The notes: a model not told the origin generated them from the letters alone. A DNA stretch of 64,000 bases from Axinella damicornis (GCA_963931865.1 OZ007507.1:13058932-13122931), one strand, 5' to 3'. Shown: positions 48,401 through 53,298, counted from the first letter of the stretch. Program-made: numbers and translations.

Positions 48401-49052
48401 TCTCAAGTGGCCTAAAAGGTCATTAGGTAGAAGAGGCCAGGCCTACTTTTAAACCACTCATTTCAAGTGGCCTAAGTGACAGGAATGTACATGCCACTTG
48501 CTTATGATGAAGCCAACTTTCTAGGGAGAAACCTGATATCAATTAAGTCATACAGTTCTGCAGTACACACATGTAGTTCTGAAATGCAAAAGGCTACGTA
48601 TAAGCACTCACCATGCTTTGATTTCAGCTCTTGTTTAGGTGATTCTTGAAGAGGCTCCTTCTCTAACACTCTGGCAAGGAATTCACCATCCTCATCTTCT
48701 TCCTTCAGTGTTTTCAACAGCTTCCTACCATCTTCCGCAGCAAGCACCAACACTGGGTAGTCCGATTTGGTAAAGGTGCTTCGAACAGTCTTGGGAAGAG
48801 AATAGCTTTCATCACAGTTCAATAAAACGACAGCAACAGCGTGGCTGGATCGACACTCTGAAATCAATTCGTCTAAATCGTCATCTGGTTTCATCTCGTG
48901 GCAGTAAATGTGTTCACAGACTATACCAGCTCCACTAAAGGCAATGATCTTCCAGTCCACAAATCTAGGAGCTGTTGTAAGCGGTGACAGGGCATATGCA
49001 TAGGAACCAAAGTCCTGGTAGTTCCCTGTCGCTTGACGTTTCAACTTGAGAC
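1..49052 (-). CDS. RNF213: RNF213/mysterin-like giant AAA+ ATPase / E3 ligase gene, partial at both ends
   Basis: One multi-exon gene read right to left. I placed 46 exons; their intron phases agree at all but two joints (44,530 to 38,431, and 36,260 to 35,442, where an exon is probably missing). Family signatures in order: Walker A GQPGDGKTH, Walker A GETGVGKTA, Walker B VFLDELNTS, the AACNPHR motif, Walker A GAPGSSKT with Walker B VILMDEAG, then PAPFLNRFEK. In vertebrates RNF213 is a cytosolic protein of about 590 kDa acting in ubiquitination, lipid droplets and antimicrobial defence. The RING lies 3' of the hinge and would fall beyond coordinate 1, so ligase activity cannot be judged here. 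Introns are swollen by transposons; the largest placed ones are 14,227-22,465 and 38,432-44,529. The first coding exon was not found; exon 48,612-49,052 begins in phase 1, so coding continues upstream. Family assignment is secure; exact exon ends are inferred without transcripts. Confidence 0.9.
621..749. repeat. 129-bp foldback hairpin
   Basis: Arms beginning GGATCTACTACATCGACTCG and ending CGACGTAGTAGATCC, with a further inverted core TTTATCCTCC/GGAGGATAAA. A related stretch (GCGGAGGATAAATCGG) occurs just before, at about 507-522. It lies in the intron 264-1,532, where no exon was seen. Confidence 0.75.
3574..5580 (-). CDS. RNF213: RNF213-like gene, exons for the late AAA region
   Basis: Three exons: 5362-5580, 4855-5237 and 3574-4783. 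The 1,210-bp exon is one of the longest. Its acceptor is taken as 4,784/4,785 because that one restores phase with the upstream exon, which ends with two bases of a codon; the nearer AG at 4,821 would give a stop. The protein contains LLLQISDVVLGRVTYPSLFIEG-type sequence, as expected for the degenerate AAA modules behind the active ATPases; no Walker motif is visible. The gap 5,238-5,361 is a short intron. Confidence 0.8.
5644..6480 (-). CDS. RNF213: RNF213-like gene, degenerate AAA module with PAPFLNRFEK motif
   Basis: Two exons, 6238-6480 and 5644-6060, both phase 0. The second encodes LPFDDILLSFTTQINTIASI, then QESFYDLFNQRF, then SATPAPFLNRFEKYRIS. The 'P-F-x-N-R-x-E-K' block is a strong hallmark of the nucleotide-free AAA module that follows AAA4 in RNF213 proteins. 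The first exon supplies DPSEDNSLIRYMFKFGVLKAG. Donors are GTATGC for both exons. The stretch 6,481-6,791 is intron with no other feature seen. Confidence 0.88.
6792..8333 (-). CDS. RNF213: RNF213-like gene, large exon: end of AAA3 and complete AAA4
   Basis: A 1,542-bp, 514-codon exon, phase 0 at both ends (acceptor CTTCAG, donor GTAAGC). It opens with DIPFNVFIIAACNPHRG, the sensor-1 region of the preceding AAA domain. A linker follows, then CVMTGTPLILVGAPGSSKT (Walker A, with an SSKT variant typical of this family) and CVILMDEAGLPEESLESLK (Walker B DE). SFVAISNHILDAAKSNRAV follows as the second sensor-like strand. These features match AAA4, one of the catalytic modules of mysterin. Walker lysine and Walker B acidic residues are present, so ATP binding and hydrolysis are likely. 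Confidence 0.93.
8376..9000. repeat. Dispersed repeat, about 0.6 kb
   Basis: Contains CACACAAAGACTCTGACCAC..GTGATCGCTGTCGTTCA and a CTCACGTGACGTGTGTCAAT block. Diverged relatives lie at about 36,945-37,135, 37,640-38,075, 33,855-33,955 and 38,660-38,825. All are in introns of the RNF213-like gene. Class not determined. Confidence 0.6.
9031..14226 (-). CDS. RNF213: RNF213-like gene, AAA3 exons (Walker A and Walker B)
   Basis: Six exons: 14105-14226, 12955-13274, 11646-11920, 11448-11523, 11238-11365 and 9031-9111. The second carries RRECRMPVIIEGETGVGKTA, a clean Walker A. The 81-bp last exon carries VFLDELNTSTCGGVFKEIIV, the Walker B of the same domain, so Walker A and B are split by a helical insert of about 160 residues and four introns. 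Phases 2/1, 1/2, 0/0, 1/2 and 0/0 agree at successive joints. The least certain edge is 12,955, where a GTTGGT donor was chosen to keep frame. Introns carry an hAT-like MITE (13,341-13,631) and several foldbacks (9.1-11 kb). Confidence 0.85.
10380..10613. repeat. Foldback element with 19-bp perfect inverted core
   Basis: GTGGCTATTGGTCCGGCAG at 10,441-10,459 and its exact inverse at 10,541-10,559, with outer arms rich in TTTTCGCG / CGCGAAAA. The stretch 9,130-10,380 upstream has related TTTTCG motifs but no exon I can support. Confidence 0.65.
10624..10945. repeat. Foldback repeat GGGCGTAGCTAG..CTAGCTACGCCC
   Basis: Termini are a 12-bp inverted pair. Its first 200 bp recur at 52,312-52,530 at about 90% identity by eye, including GCAGAGGAGGCAGTTGCCTC. 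No certain target duplication. Confidence 0.65.
13341..13631. mobile_element. hAT-like MITE with 8-bp target duplication
   Basis: 291 bp starting TAGGGTTGGG and ending GCCCAACCCTA, flanked by GTGTCAGC on both sides (13,333-13,340 and 13,632-13,639). An 8-bp duplication and this terminus fit hAT-type mobilisation. The interior is AT-rich with many GCAATA motifs and is non-coding. Confidence 0.85.
14354..15038 (+). repeat. Left terminal inverted repeat of the 7-kb transposon
   Basis: Begins GAGCTCGGTGCGTGTATATT and runs about 685 bp to the shared 'aaagctcaaga' at about 15,025-15,035. It contains a TTAATTAACACG stretch at about 14,806-14,820 that is uninterrupted here but split by a MITE in the right arm, so this is the empty-site version. 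An open frame of about 82 codons appears in both arms because the arms are copies; there is no sign that it is a gene. Confidence 0.9.
15187..18214 (-). CDS. Transposon cargo: 362-aa protein with C-terminal RING-like zinc domain
   Basis: Three exons: 18107-18214, 15889-16330 and 15187-15725 (phases 0 and 1), giving 363 codons with stop. The spliced start is MATYNNPLIQLNRTGSDPIE; a longer start at 18,373 is possible. The middle exon carries STIWLREEFGQRAFFPDATN and a Lys-rich stretch, then SQYVLVTSDGLKLDDSAQ, which splices to GLEFWKVGSRKLYAV. An acidic HISDSDDDEFEPLP segment and a short helix EHLLSEVRDMRKDVNHLF precede a C-terminal domain with CCIC, RCCK, GCSAC and CPKCR: a CxxC-(x13-14)-C-C-CxxC-CxxC layout like RING/U-box folds but without the usual His. 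It probably acts as a ubiquitin ligase or zinc-binding partner of the transposase. Intron 1 (1,776 bp) holds a MITE and a poly(C) run. Exon 1 is short and its start is the least certain part. Confidence 0.78.
17098..17624. mobile_element. Mutator-like MITE with 9-bp target duplication
   Basis: 527 bp bounded by GGCAAGCTATAAAACCCGG and its inverted copy, with imperfect inverted arms of about 75 bp. GGCAATGGA is present directly on both sides (17,089-17,097 and 17,625-17,633). A 9-bp duplication with long arms is typical of Mutator-like elements. It lies in intron 1 of the transposon's RING-like gene, so it is younger than the host transposon copy. It encodes nothing recognisable. Confidence 0.88.
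17962..17988. repeat. Poly(C) tract
   Basis: 27 consecutive C in intron 1 of the transposon's RING-like gene (G on the transcribed strand). One of several such runs in the window. Confidence 0.95.
18215..18450. promoter_or_regulatory. Divergent promoter interval of the transposon
   Basis: The RING-like gene (start 18,214, minus) and the transposase gene (start 18,451, plus) are head to head, so transcription of both should begin in these 236 bp (77 bp if the RING-like protein starts at 18,373). The interval is GC-richer than its surroundings and has no clear TATA box. The role is inferred from layout only. Confidence 0.5.
18451..19994 (+). CDS. Transposon DDE integrase-core transposase, 413 aa
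   Basis: Five exons: 18451-18681, 18739-19064, 19145-19292, 19366-19570 and 19663-19994, sum 1,242 nt, phases 0, 2, 0 and 1 all consistent. The N-terminus (SDLIERKIVHECKTHKQVSE then LSTRSVRRFCCEEGIRR) looks like a helix-turn-helix DNA-binding region. The catalytic core shows EKLHIDQNEKLVMFGVTH with AVDGFSGKIVG (first Asp), QLRIDCGREWYLMLF (second Asp, D-C-G-x-E) and NHKIERIWVEINARVN (Glu), an RNase-H-fold DDE triad like retroviral-type integrases. Related intron-containing proteins occur as unnamed integrase-core proteins in many animals. It is read away from the RING-like gene from a shared 236-bp interval. The start at 18,451 gives MASLRSIPGI; an in-frame ATG lies upstream at 18,277 but overlaps the other gene's leader. 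Confidence 0.88.
20129..21373 (-). repeat. Right terminal inverted repeat of the 7-kb transposon (with nested insert)
   Basis: Reverse complement of the left arm, about 643 bp once the 598-bp nested element and its extra TTAA are removed. It ends GAGCTC at 21,368-21,373. The differences from the left arm are single bases (for example GCGCAACAG versus GCACAACAG) plus small indels near the inner end, where the left arm has about 30 extra bases. Confidence 0.9.
20317..20914. mobile_element. piggyBac-like MITE (TTAA target) nested in right TIR
   Basis: 598 bp starting CCCTTTAAGCCCC and ending GGTGGTTAAAGGG, flanked by TTAA at 20,313-20,316 and 20,915-20,918. The left TIR carries the uninterrupted site with a single TTAA, so insertion and duplication are shown directly. 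TTAA targeting and CCC..GGG termini point to piggyBac-type mobilisation. No transposase is encoded. Confidence 0.9.
22220..22392. mobile_element. MITE of the TAGCCTCGTTCCCAGGC family
   Basis: 173-bp near-palindromic element with TAGCCTCGTTCCCAGGCCTA at one end and its inverted form at the other. GATTTCTTG is duplicated exactly on both sides (22,211-22,219 and 22,393-22,401). The centre carries a second inverted pair around GACAATAATACA. This is the clearest copy of the family. Confidence 0.9.
22466..25818 (-). CDS. RNF213: RNF213-like gene, exons following the first Walker A
   Basis: Four exons: 25663-25818, 23801-24041, 23153-23294 and 22466-22655. Joints are phase 0, 1 and 2 and keep frame throughout. 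Encoded sequence includes INSISWFFFDLLVLGYVEDR, LLGSPRLIDHNEPLVADAKV, then YHDRTIAGIDRLYVE and NCPSFNFNRGLSVPGATDTS, all consistent with the lid and linker of the second AAA domain of mysterin. Introns 22,656-23,152 and 25,819-27,605 each hold MITEs. Confidence 0.87.
22701..23132. mobile_element. TA-flanked MITE with CCGTA..AAGCGCCC termini
   Basis: 432 bp with inverted ends CCGTATTACGTATTAAGCGC and CCGTAGAGTACGTATCAAGC, flanked by TA dinucleotides, as with Tc1/mariner-type elements. It ends 20 bp from the donor of exon 23,153-23,294. Motif GGGTGGGCGC repeats inside both ends. Confidence 0.75.
24429..24459. repeat. Poly(C) tract
   Basis: Run of 31 C in the intron 24,042-25,662. Confidence 0.95.
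24653..24688. repeat. Perfect 36-bp palindrome
   Basis: CTCCAGTCGCCACCAGCA followed immediately by its exact inverse with no spacer. It lies in the same intron as a diverged repeat (about 24,920-25,080) carrying GTCCTTTGTAGAGAGG twice. Confidence 0.9.
25871..26534. mobile_element. TA-flanked foldback element with a second MITE nested inside
   Basis: Outer ends GGATGGTCCACTGTGGTATT and, inverted, GGATGGTCTGCTGTGGTATT, with TA on both sides. Inside, 25,903-26,430 is a separate 528-bp element with ends CCGTAGAGACCGGTTAATAG / CCGTAGAGGCTGGTTAATAG, also TA-flanked and rich in AAGCGCAT motifs. Both are non-coding and lie in the intron 25,819-27,605. Confidence 0.8.
26795..27488. mobile_element. 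TTAA-flanked foldback GGTTACGGGATACCC
   Basis: 694 bp with ends GGTTACGGGATACCC and GGGTATCCCGGAACC between TTAA sites (26,791-26,794 and 27,489-27,492). Subterminal arms share AAGTGGGCGTGACTTCCT. A related element lies at 55,960-56,358. Confidence 0.75.
27606..28709 (-). CDS. RNF213: RNF213-like gene, exons around the first visible Walker A
   Basis: Four exons: 28308-28709, 28084-28206, 27875-27980 and 27606-27796. A 78-bp intron (27,797-27,874) interrupts the Walker A codons; after splicing the sequence reads VHLIYGQPGDGKTHFVK, which restores GxxGxGKT. Upstream pieces are KSLLQDDKLKCFFMPMRYVP and HLEGCYETAAPTAMALSTLH. Reading straight through the 78-bp intron stays open, so a naive translation would insert a false segment in the P-loop. 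Strand, order and phase fit the AAA1/AAA2 boundary of the family. Confidence 0.87.
28860..31014 (-). CDS. RNF213: RNF213-like gene, stalk exons before AAA1
   Basis: Four exons: 29868-31014 (1,147 bp), 29371-29727, 29147-29272 and 28860-29081. They encode helix-rich sequence (RLDELIGSLKQFLRPIKSYM, LKEAEKKVDEARESLDAWKR) with no catalytic motif, as expected of the long stalk in RNF213. The donor of the first exon is a weak GTTTGT that lies directly inside a (CA)n microsatellite (about 29,806-29,865), so repeat length change could affect splicing. The start of exon 28860-29081 was set at 29,081 because this acceptor joins AEKK to VDEARESL in phase 0. Confidence 0.83.
29806..29865. repeat. (CA)n microsatellite
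   Basis: Interrupted CA repeat at the donor side of exon 29,868-31,014; on the transcribed strand it is (GT)n directly following the splice site. Confidence 0.9.
31767..34842 (-). CDS. RNF213: RNF213-like gene, N-terminal half of the stalk
   Basis: Five exons: 34750-34842, 33685-33758, 32669-32885, 32431-32496 and 31767-32359. Phases agree at each joint (0, 2, 0, 0, 2). Distinct segments are NTDPQNHQFLFEFLKRTGEH, LVDLLVLKVPKICKTDISSE and YEQHKPCLLALAKKLFAGFL. The 34,750 donor lies only 15 bp from the end of a foldback element (34,171-34,734). The intron 31,015-31,766 contains a foldback repeat with arms near 31,335-31,353 and 31,676-31,695; 33,000-33,650 holds no coding exon that I can support. 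Confidence 0.8.
34171..34734. mobile_element. Foldback element TATGGAAGCCGAGAGC
   Basis: 564 bp with ends TATGGAAGCCGAGAGCAGCC and, inverted, TACGGAAGCCGAGAGCGGCC. The interior has several copies of TTCCTGAATCACG. ATAGAG occurs directly outside both ends (34,165-34,170 and 34,735-34,740), a possible 6-bp target duplication. Its right end is 15 bp from a splice donor. Confidence 0.75.
35313..38431 (-). CDS. RNF213: RNF213-like gene, N-terminal region exons
   Basis: Four exons: 38268-38431, 36593-36767, 36260-36440 and 35313-35442. Sequence includes GRGLEFGRQLKLSPEVAFSS, then EEVDLANLMGSLFESYRMRI and FRNARLWHWEDHSVLCGINE-type sequence. The first three join in phase. The joint from 36,260 to 35,442 does not (phase 1 to phase 2), so either a small exon between them was missed or the 36,260 edge is wrong: a second donor (GTAAGT) lies about 50 bp further on and gives the same phase. 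A poly(C) run at 35,531-35,556 separates the two. Confidence 0.72.
35531..35556. repeat. Poly(C) tract
   Basis: Run of 26 C in the intron upstream of exon 35,313-35,442. Confidence 0.95.
36480..36549. repeat. Short hairpin GCTCATAAGTAG..CTACTTATGCAC
   Basis: A 70-bp inverted repeat with a C8/G7 core, ending near the donor of exon 36,593-36,767. A similar hairpin with ATAAATAGAC / CTACTTATATGC lies at about 57,493-57,596. Confidence 0.65.
36817..36878. repeat. Tandem duplication, about 31 bp
   Basis: TTCACTAGGAACACAAGCCA with its flank occurs twice in a row. Intronic. Confidence 0.85.
37466..37492. repeat. Poly(G) tract
   Basis: Run of 27 G following a GCGCGCGCAGAGACGCG stretch, in the intron 36,768-38,267. 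Confidence 0.95.
38900..40238. other. Intronic stretch without recognised gene
   Basis: No exon or repeat could be assigned. Open frames on both strands at 39.05-39.8 kb are Pro/Leu-rich or Gly-rich and overlap each other, with no family resemblance. An exon of the RNF213-like gene may be missing somewhere between 38.43 and 44.53 kb, because the phases on either side do not match. Confidence 0.5.
40239..40560. mobile_element. Foldback element TACG..GCGCCTTTAAA
   Basis: 322 bp with inverted ends (TACGTATGCGCCTTTAAACT and TACGGTGCGCATCTTTAAAA). The interior holds three AGAAGCCTTCTG-type repeats. A second copy lies at about 50,311-50,527 with the same TTGATGCCGAGATTCGG arm and AAGAAGCCTCCGG interior. 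Confidence 0.75.
41042..42110 (+). pseudogene. Decayed Ty3/gypsy pol fragment (RT, RNase H, integrase pieces)
   Basis: Fragments in shifting frames: VAVPKKNGKFRICGDYKVTV (reverse transcriptase), DLLQAYQQLLLDEQSKDY (RT palm region), HVICHINDNSATGKDAKQAL at the position of the catalytic block, where the usual YxDD reads HINDN, then an RNase H remnant at about 41,500-41,690 and an integrase remnant at about 41,960-42,110. Frameshifts, stops and the altered active site show that it is dead. No LTRs were found and gag is absent. It lies in a minus-strand intron, antisense to the RNF213-like gene. Confidence 0.85.
42064..43545. repeat. Purine-rich (GGGGA)n satellite with three embedded integrase motifs
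   Basis: Almost pure G/A on the plus strand. GGGTTGACCAAAATATTTGT followed by GAAGACATTCAAACAGGC recurs at 42,064, 42,520 and 42,987, spaced 456 and 467 bp, so the array is three tandem units of about 460 bp, each a piece of gypsy integrase plus an expanding purine tract, then a fourth purine block to 43,545. A subarray of GATGAGGGGGAGGGTAGAGA units sits near 42,680-42,770. Long Gly- or Pro-rich open frames here are composition artefacts. Confidence 0.9.
43641..44054. mobile_element. Long copy of the TAGCCTCGTTCCCAGGC family
   Basis: About 414 bp; left end worn to TTCATTCCCAGGCCTA, right end GGCCTGGAAACGAGGCTA. GATGAAAC is present outside both ends. Internal inverted pairs TTCGGTTTGCATTG / CAATGCAAACCGAA and GGTGGATG / CATCCACC make it a multi-armed foldback. 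A further degraded relative lies at about 44,114-44,268. Confidence 0.75.
44388..44488. mobile_element. Short copy of the TAGCCTCGTTCCCAGGC family
   Basis: 101 bp, ends TAGCCTGGTTCCCAGGCCC and GGGCCTGGGAATGAGGCTA, with exact 9-bp duplications ACAAAGAGT (44,379-44,387 and 44,489-44,497). It lies 41 bp from the donor of exon 44,530-44,714. Confidence 0.9.
44530..47027 (-). CDS. RNF213: RNF213-like gene, upstream exons including a Cys-rich mini-exon
   Basis: Five exons, all in phase with each other: 46894-47027, 46126-46250, 45953-46024, 45746-45862 and 44530-44714. The 72-bp exon and its neighbours give CSCVAVHLYECVKCPTPNFG and then GECVRKRGFYICNH, spaced cysteines that could bind zinc. The last exon encodes NFQIKWDLVVGESAIGIFEF and EACKHILSTGICFAELQ. 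Exon 45746-45862 ends at the first unit of a 52-bp minisatellite that repeats its splice donor. The exact domain is not recognised; assignment to this gene rests on strand, phase and position. Confidence 0.65.
45183..45760. repeat. 52-bp minisatellite copying an exon end and splice donor
   Basis: About 12 units of 52 bp (one shortened by about 10 bp). On the minus strand each unit carries GCATTTGTTGGCAG followed by GTTCGTTG, the same sequence that ends exon 45,746-45,862 and starts its intron. Because 52 is not a multiple of 3, all three plus-strand frames stay open and give repetitive pseudo-proteins, which I do not call as genes. Confidence 0.93.
46572..46790. mobile_element. Foldback element GGTACTGTCGGTTTCAC
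   Basis: 219 bp with arms GGTACTGTCGGTTTCACTTC and GAAGTGAATCGACAGTACC, and inner arms ATTCCGTG / CACGGAAT. It lies in the intron 46,251-46,893; no target duplication is certain. Confidence 0.7.
47161..49052 (-). CDS. Most 5' exons placed in the RNF213-like gene
   Basis: Two exons, 48612-49052 and 47161-47313, joined in phase 1, the second also joining 46,894-47,027 in phase 1. The larger encodes LKLKRQATGNYQDFGSYAYA, then SSHAVAVVLLNCDESYSL and KSDYPVLVLAAEDGRKLLKT, which resembles the beta-alpha layout of protease-associated domains but lacks enough hallmarks to name it. The smaller encodes FSSRGSSLMQTLVETVEFDV; a diverged copy of it and its flanks lies at about 61,505-61,790. Whether these exons belong to the RNF213-like gene or to an adjoining gene on the same strand is not certain. 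Upstream coding was not found. Confidence 0.5.
47675..48340. mobile_element. TA-flanked MITE CCTTGTTTACACGACACAAA
   Basis: 666 bp with ends CCTTGTTTACACGACACAAA and, inverted, CCCCGTTTACACGACACAAA, flanked by TA. Subterminal regions are full of ACCGTGC / GCACGGTT repeats. It lies in the intron 47,314-48,611. Confidence 0.8.
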
Positions 49053-49186
49053 CTACAGATATGGCACCAAACACAGAGAAATGATCAGATGCGCAGGGAG
49101 GAAGAAGTTCATTAGGGCTAGCATGTGCAAACTTTTCAAACAGATAAGACGGGAAGAAGGCATACAAACAACACTCCCCCTACCTA

Positions 49187-49248
49187 TAGCCTCGTTCCAG
49201 GACTCCACGCACAAAAGCTATAGGCATGGAGGTCTGGAAACGAGGCTA
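49187..49248. mobile_element. Minimal copy of the TAGCCTCGTTCCCAGGC family
   Basis: 62 bp: TAGCCTCGTTCCAGGACTCC to GGTCTGGAAACGAGGCTA, flanked by CCCCTAC-type near-duplicates. Just upstream of the 5'-most exon placed. Confidence 0.7.
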
Positions 49249-52200
49249 TCCCCTACTCACCCACCCAATTTTCATCTTGCTTTTAATTGCATGGGGGCAG
49301 TTCCTGTGATCTCGTCCCCAGACCCAGACAGCTGGTATGCGTTTTGGAGGCGCGTGCACATGTGTAGGTACCGCAGTATGAACCTTTGCTGGCACTATAC
49401 GATGGAGCCGGAGCTAGCCGTCCCCGCTCGACCGCTCTGCAGTGTGAACTAGGTGGGGTCTGCTGCCAGTATGATGCATATTATGCGAATGTCTTGCTGC
49501 TAAGATAACTCAGTGAGAATCTTTGTGCTAGGCAAGGGGGTGCAGAACCTCGCTAATACGTTTGTCCTCCTCGAGAGAACGCTTTCCATCTTCTAAGTCA
49601 CTTGCAACTGAACTTTGCACCTTACTGCATTGGCCCACAAAACCACACCCACTTATATGGAATGCGTATATTGCAAGCATGCATGCAAGGCAAAGACTCT
49701 GCACATCTAGTTATATACAGGATTAGCACAACTGGACCACAATAGGCTGCCTCTAACAGTGTACTGAAAAACTACTCAGAGTGGCTACTCTAGTTTCAGT
49801 GACCATAATTTCTGGTTAATGAACCAAACAATGGATACATCAGCCAACAGATGGGGATGCACACCTAACTGGGGGAGTATCAAGCACGTGCATACTATAC
49901 ACCTCAGCTAGTAGACACAGTGTCTGCCTTGTGCATACTATACACTTCAGCTATATAGTAGACACTGTGTCTGCCTTGCTTTAACAAAATGGTTTGAAGT
50001 GTGACTTGAAGAAGTGATTCTTTGGAATGGTGGATGGTAGACAAGTTGTCCATTCTCTTCATGGTACTTACCAGTCAGGTATGCATCATCTGCTAGTGTT
50101 ACCTGGTTACTTGGGAGTTCACTGAAACCAGAGTAACCACTCTATGGGTTATCTTAACAGAGTATTTTTTTCCAGTGACCGGTACCACTATAGACTGTAC
50201 TGTGGTGTCATTGCTGAATAAAACTGCTCACTTCTGTGCAGGTGCTTTCTGTTAATTCATCAACTGATCGTGCCAGATACCACGAGGGCAACTAACAACT
50301 TAGTACGGCACGCATCTTTAAAATTGATGCCGAGATTCGGTCCATCACAGCTCCGGATTTCCGTCACAAAAGACCTATAGGCACGCAACAGCCAGTGCTC
50401 TTAAGAAGAACGCTTCCAACTCTCTCCAGCAGCCTTCTGGTTTTCAGAAGAAGCCTCCGGTTTGCAGCGAAGCTGCACCGCAAACACATGTCGGAAAAGT
50501 GTTCTGAATCTCAGCATCAATTCCAGACATGAACCATAAAAACACCAGCATTGACATATTCATACACAAACGCACCGTTTCTGATGACCACCGGAGGTTC
50601 AACAGCAGTCTGAGCCGTCTCCTGGCCATTCGTCAGATCCACCGAATGCCCCAAGCCATGGAGACCTGGGGGTTCAGAGTTGTTTTGTCCGGCCATGGTC
50701 AGGTGACGTCTAGCCTGCAGGTACACAAGCACAATTCGGTGTTGAGGGTCAAGAGTCTCCTTGTTGGAGCACCACAGTCTCGTGCCCAGCCATCCTTACG
50801 CACCCCCGTGGAGAATGTCTGGTGGTTTGAGTAAGACGTCACTAACACCTTTCCCATCTGGAATTTGAGATGGCCAATGAATTGAAGAGTGAACTAATCA
50901 TTGTGGGTTACGTCACCGATTGATCGAGGGGTCAAAAACAGCTCAGCTCATAATGAGGACTTTTCTTCGTTGTTGGTTCATGACAGCCCTTCGTAGCATT
51001 TTAAAGAACCTTTTCAGCAATCTCCAACTTAAAAAAAACAATGGTTTACGGCAATACCTGAATAACTGAGAAGTCAACCGCCCTTCCATTAGCAGTCGAT
51101 GTTTCGGAGTTAGTGAATGCCACAGACTACTTGAAGGTAGGGCTACATGACGAATAAAAAAGGTGCATCATTCTTCAAATTCTCTGATACATTATGTAAA
51201 TTGCATTCTTAGCGCAATCAGCGCTTCAATTACGGACGTCTGGGCACGAGACTAAGGTTGGTATAGCTGGCCTCATTCCCAGGCTATGCAGTAGCAGGGA
51301 AAGTGGGGAAGAGGCTAGTTACAGGTCTCAGTCTAGTGTAAACTTTGATGATCAGTTATATGCACTCTTGCTCTTTGCAAAAGATAACCATCAAGTGAAT
51401 ATACTGTGCCAACAATGGGCAAAATATGTAAAGAATTGGTAAAATAGAAAGAATAACATAAATTGCATGTAGTCACTATGACAACAGTGCATGAGCTGCT
51501 TCACACCACTTTGGTCACTATAAGAGCTGATCACAGCATTAGGCTATCTTCACACGTGGTTGAGGTCTTGACAAAAGTACATGACTATTACGAGTGGATT
51601 CTAGAAGCTCACTCTGTCCTATTACACATAATAGAGTGTATTCTTGGAAGCATGTACATGTACCTACCCCAATGCCATTTTTCAAGCCTTTGTGCCTGAT
51701 GAATGGTACAAGTAAAACCGACAGTTGACACAGCAAGAAAAGACAGTGAACAAACCACCTGAACATGTATTCAGTGTATTCAGGTACAGAAATATTTCAA
51801 TAAAATGATGCACGATTGCGTTGAGTAAAAAGTCTGTAAATGCCTTAGCTAACCCGTTCGAGATTTGGTTACAGACAAACAAACAGACAACCAGCAGTAT
51901 CAGGGAGAAGTGGGGACGAGGCTAGTCTTGTGTAAACTGAACTCTGATAAACCGTTCAGGATTAGACATAGGTACTTTCAAGTTTACACATAGGTGTGTA
52001 CTATTGCTCCTTGCAAGGTAAACACGTGATAATCATTACTGAGTGAACAAGTGCGTGAACAAATTTGGCGTGCACATGAACAAATGGGCACATGTGAAGG
52101 ATAGGACAACCACAGTAAAATAGCTACATACACCTTGTAGTAGTCACTATGACAACAGAGCACAAGCTGGGTCATAACACTTTGCCAGGGCAGCTGATCA

Positions 52201-53290
52201 CAGCTTTATCTTCAGCAGTGGATTCTAGAAGCTGTTCCAGACCCAACATACCCCAGCATGGATTGCTTTTAGCATCGCACGCACACTAGAAGTGATATAT
52301 CATGGGCGTAGCTAGCAATGAGGCAGAGGAGGCAGTTGCCTCCTCGCTTTTCTGAATAATGACGCGCGTGTCCAGAGTCCTAGATCCTCACACACGCCAC
52401 ATACGATGTGCGTTCAATCTGATGACAGAGACAGGGAGCTAGACTGACCATGAGCCGGCGTATATACTCTTAACGCGGATGGTGCTGCAAGTCTGGGACA
52501 GTCAGGGCACCCGCAGCATTTCGAGAGCAACTGTTTGCACACCTACTCATTTCCTAGGGTAGAGCTGAGTCGACTCCTCGGAGAGAAAGTAATATCTTAG
52601 CTATGTCATCATTGGGGCTCAAACCATGGCATTGATATTTTTGAGGAAGTATAAGGTAACGGAGGGGGTTTCCGGACAGTAAGGGGTTTCCGGACACGGC
52701 CCCAGCTTTCGCTCTCTAGAAGCAGTTTTTGCTAACAACTGCACAGCATTGGAAAGTTCGAAGGTAGGGTATGCATGCGCACTTACCATAATTCGGAAGA
52801 ACTGCTAACGGAGCGAATGCGAGGGGCATGAAGTGCGTGTCCGGAAACAAAAGACTGTCCGGAAACCCCCTCCGTTACCTTACATCTCATGGACACAAAA
52901 CACTAAATTTTGGTTTCCCAGGACAACTGGTCGTAATCACCATCACCACACAGCTACTGACAGGGACACATAATCAAGTACACTAGTACTAAAGGTCACA
53001 TCATGCAGTTGCTGCAAACTTACCCAATCGGGCTAGTCAGATACGTGTCTTCTGCAGCACTGCTGGTAGTCTCGCGGGGCTGGATTCAACCGTTGGTCCT
53101 TTCAATTAAATTCCACTACCCGAATGAAACAAGACCTCCCGAATACTTGATGTCGAGGTTCTTCACTATAGCATAGACAGATCTAAAACCTCGTTCCCAG
53201 ACTCCATTCCACCAGACTATAGCAGACCAAACTACCAGTAGCCTCGTTCCCAGGCCCGAGACGGGCGTGTGTAAAGCCGGACTGCCGGAT
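49249..53290. other. Gene-poor stretch
   Basis: No supported gene. It holds a tandem duplication of about 47 bp (49,889-49,977, GTGCATACTATACAC repeated), the second copy of the 40.2-kb foldback (about 50,311-50,527), a worn foldback at about 51,271-51,318, the relative of the 10.6-kb repeat (52,312-52,530) and a MITE at 52,654-52,880. Confidence 0.6.
52654..52880. mobile_element. TA-flanked MITE AGGTAACGGAGGGGGTTTCC
   Basis: 227 bp with near-perfect inverted ends AGGTAACGGAGGGGGTTTCC and GGAAACCCCCTCCGTTACCT, each bordered by TA. A second GGGGTTTCCGGACA occurs just inside the left arm. Confidence 0.8.
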
Positions 53291-53298
53291 CACCAAAA

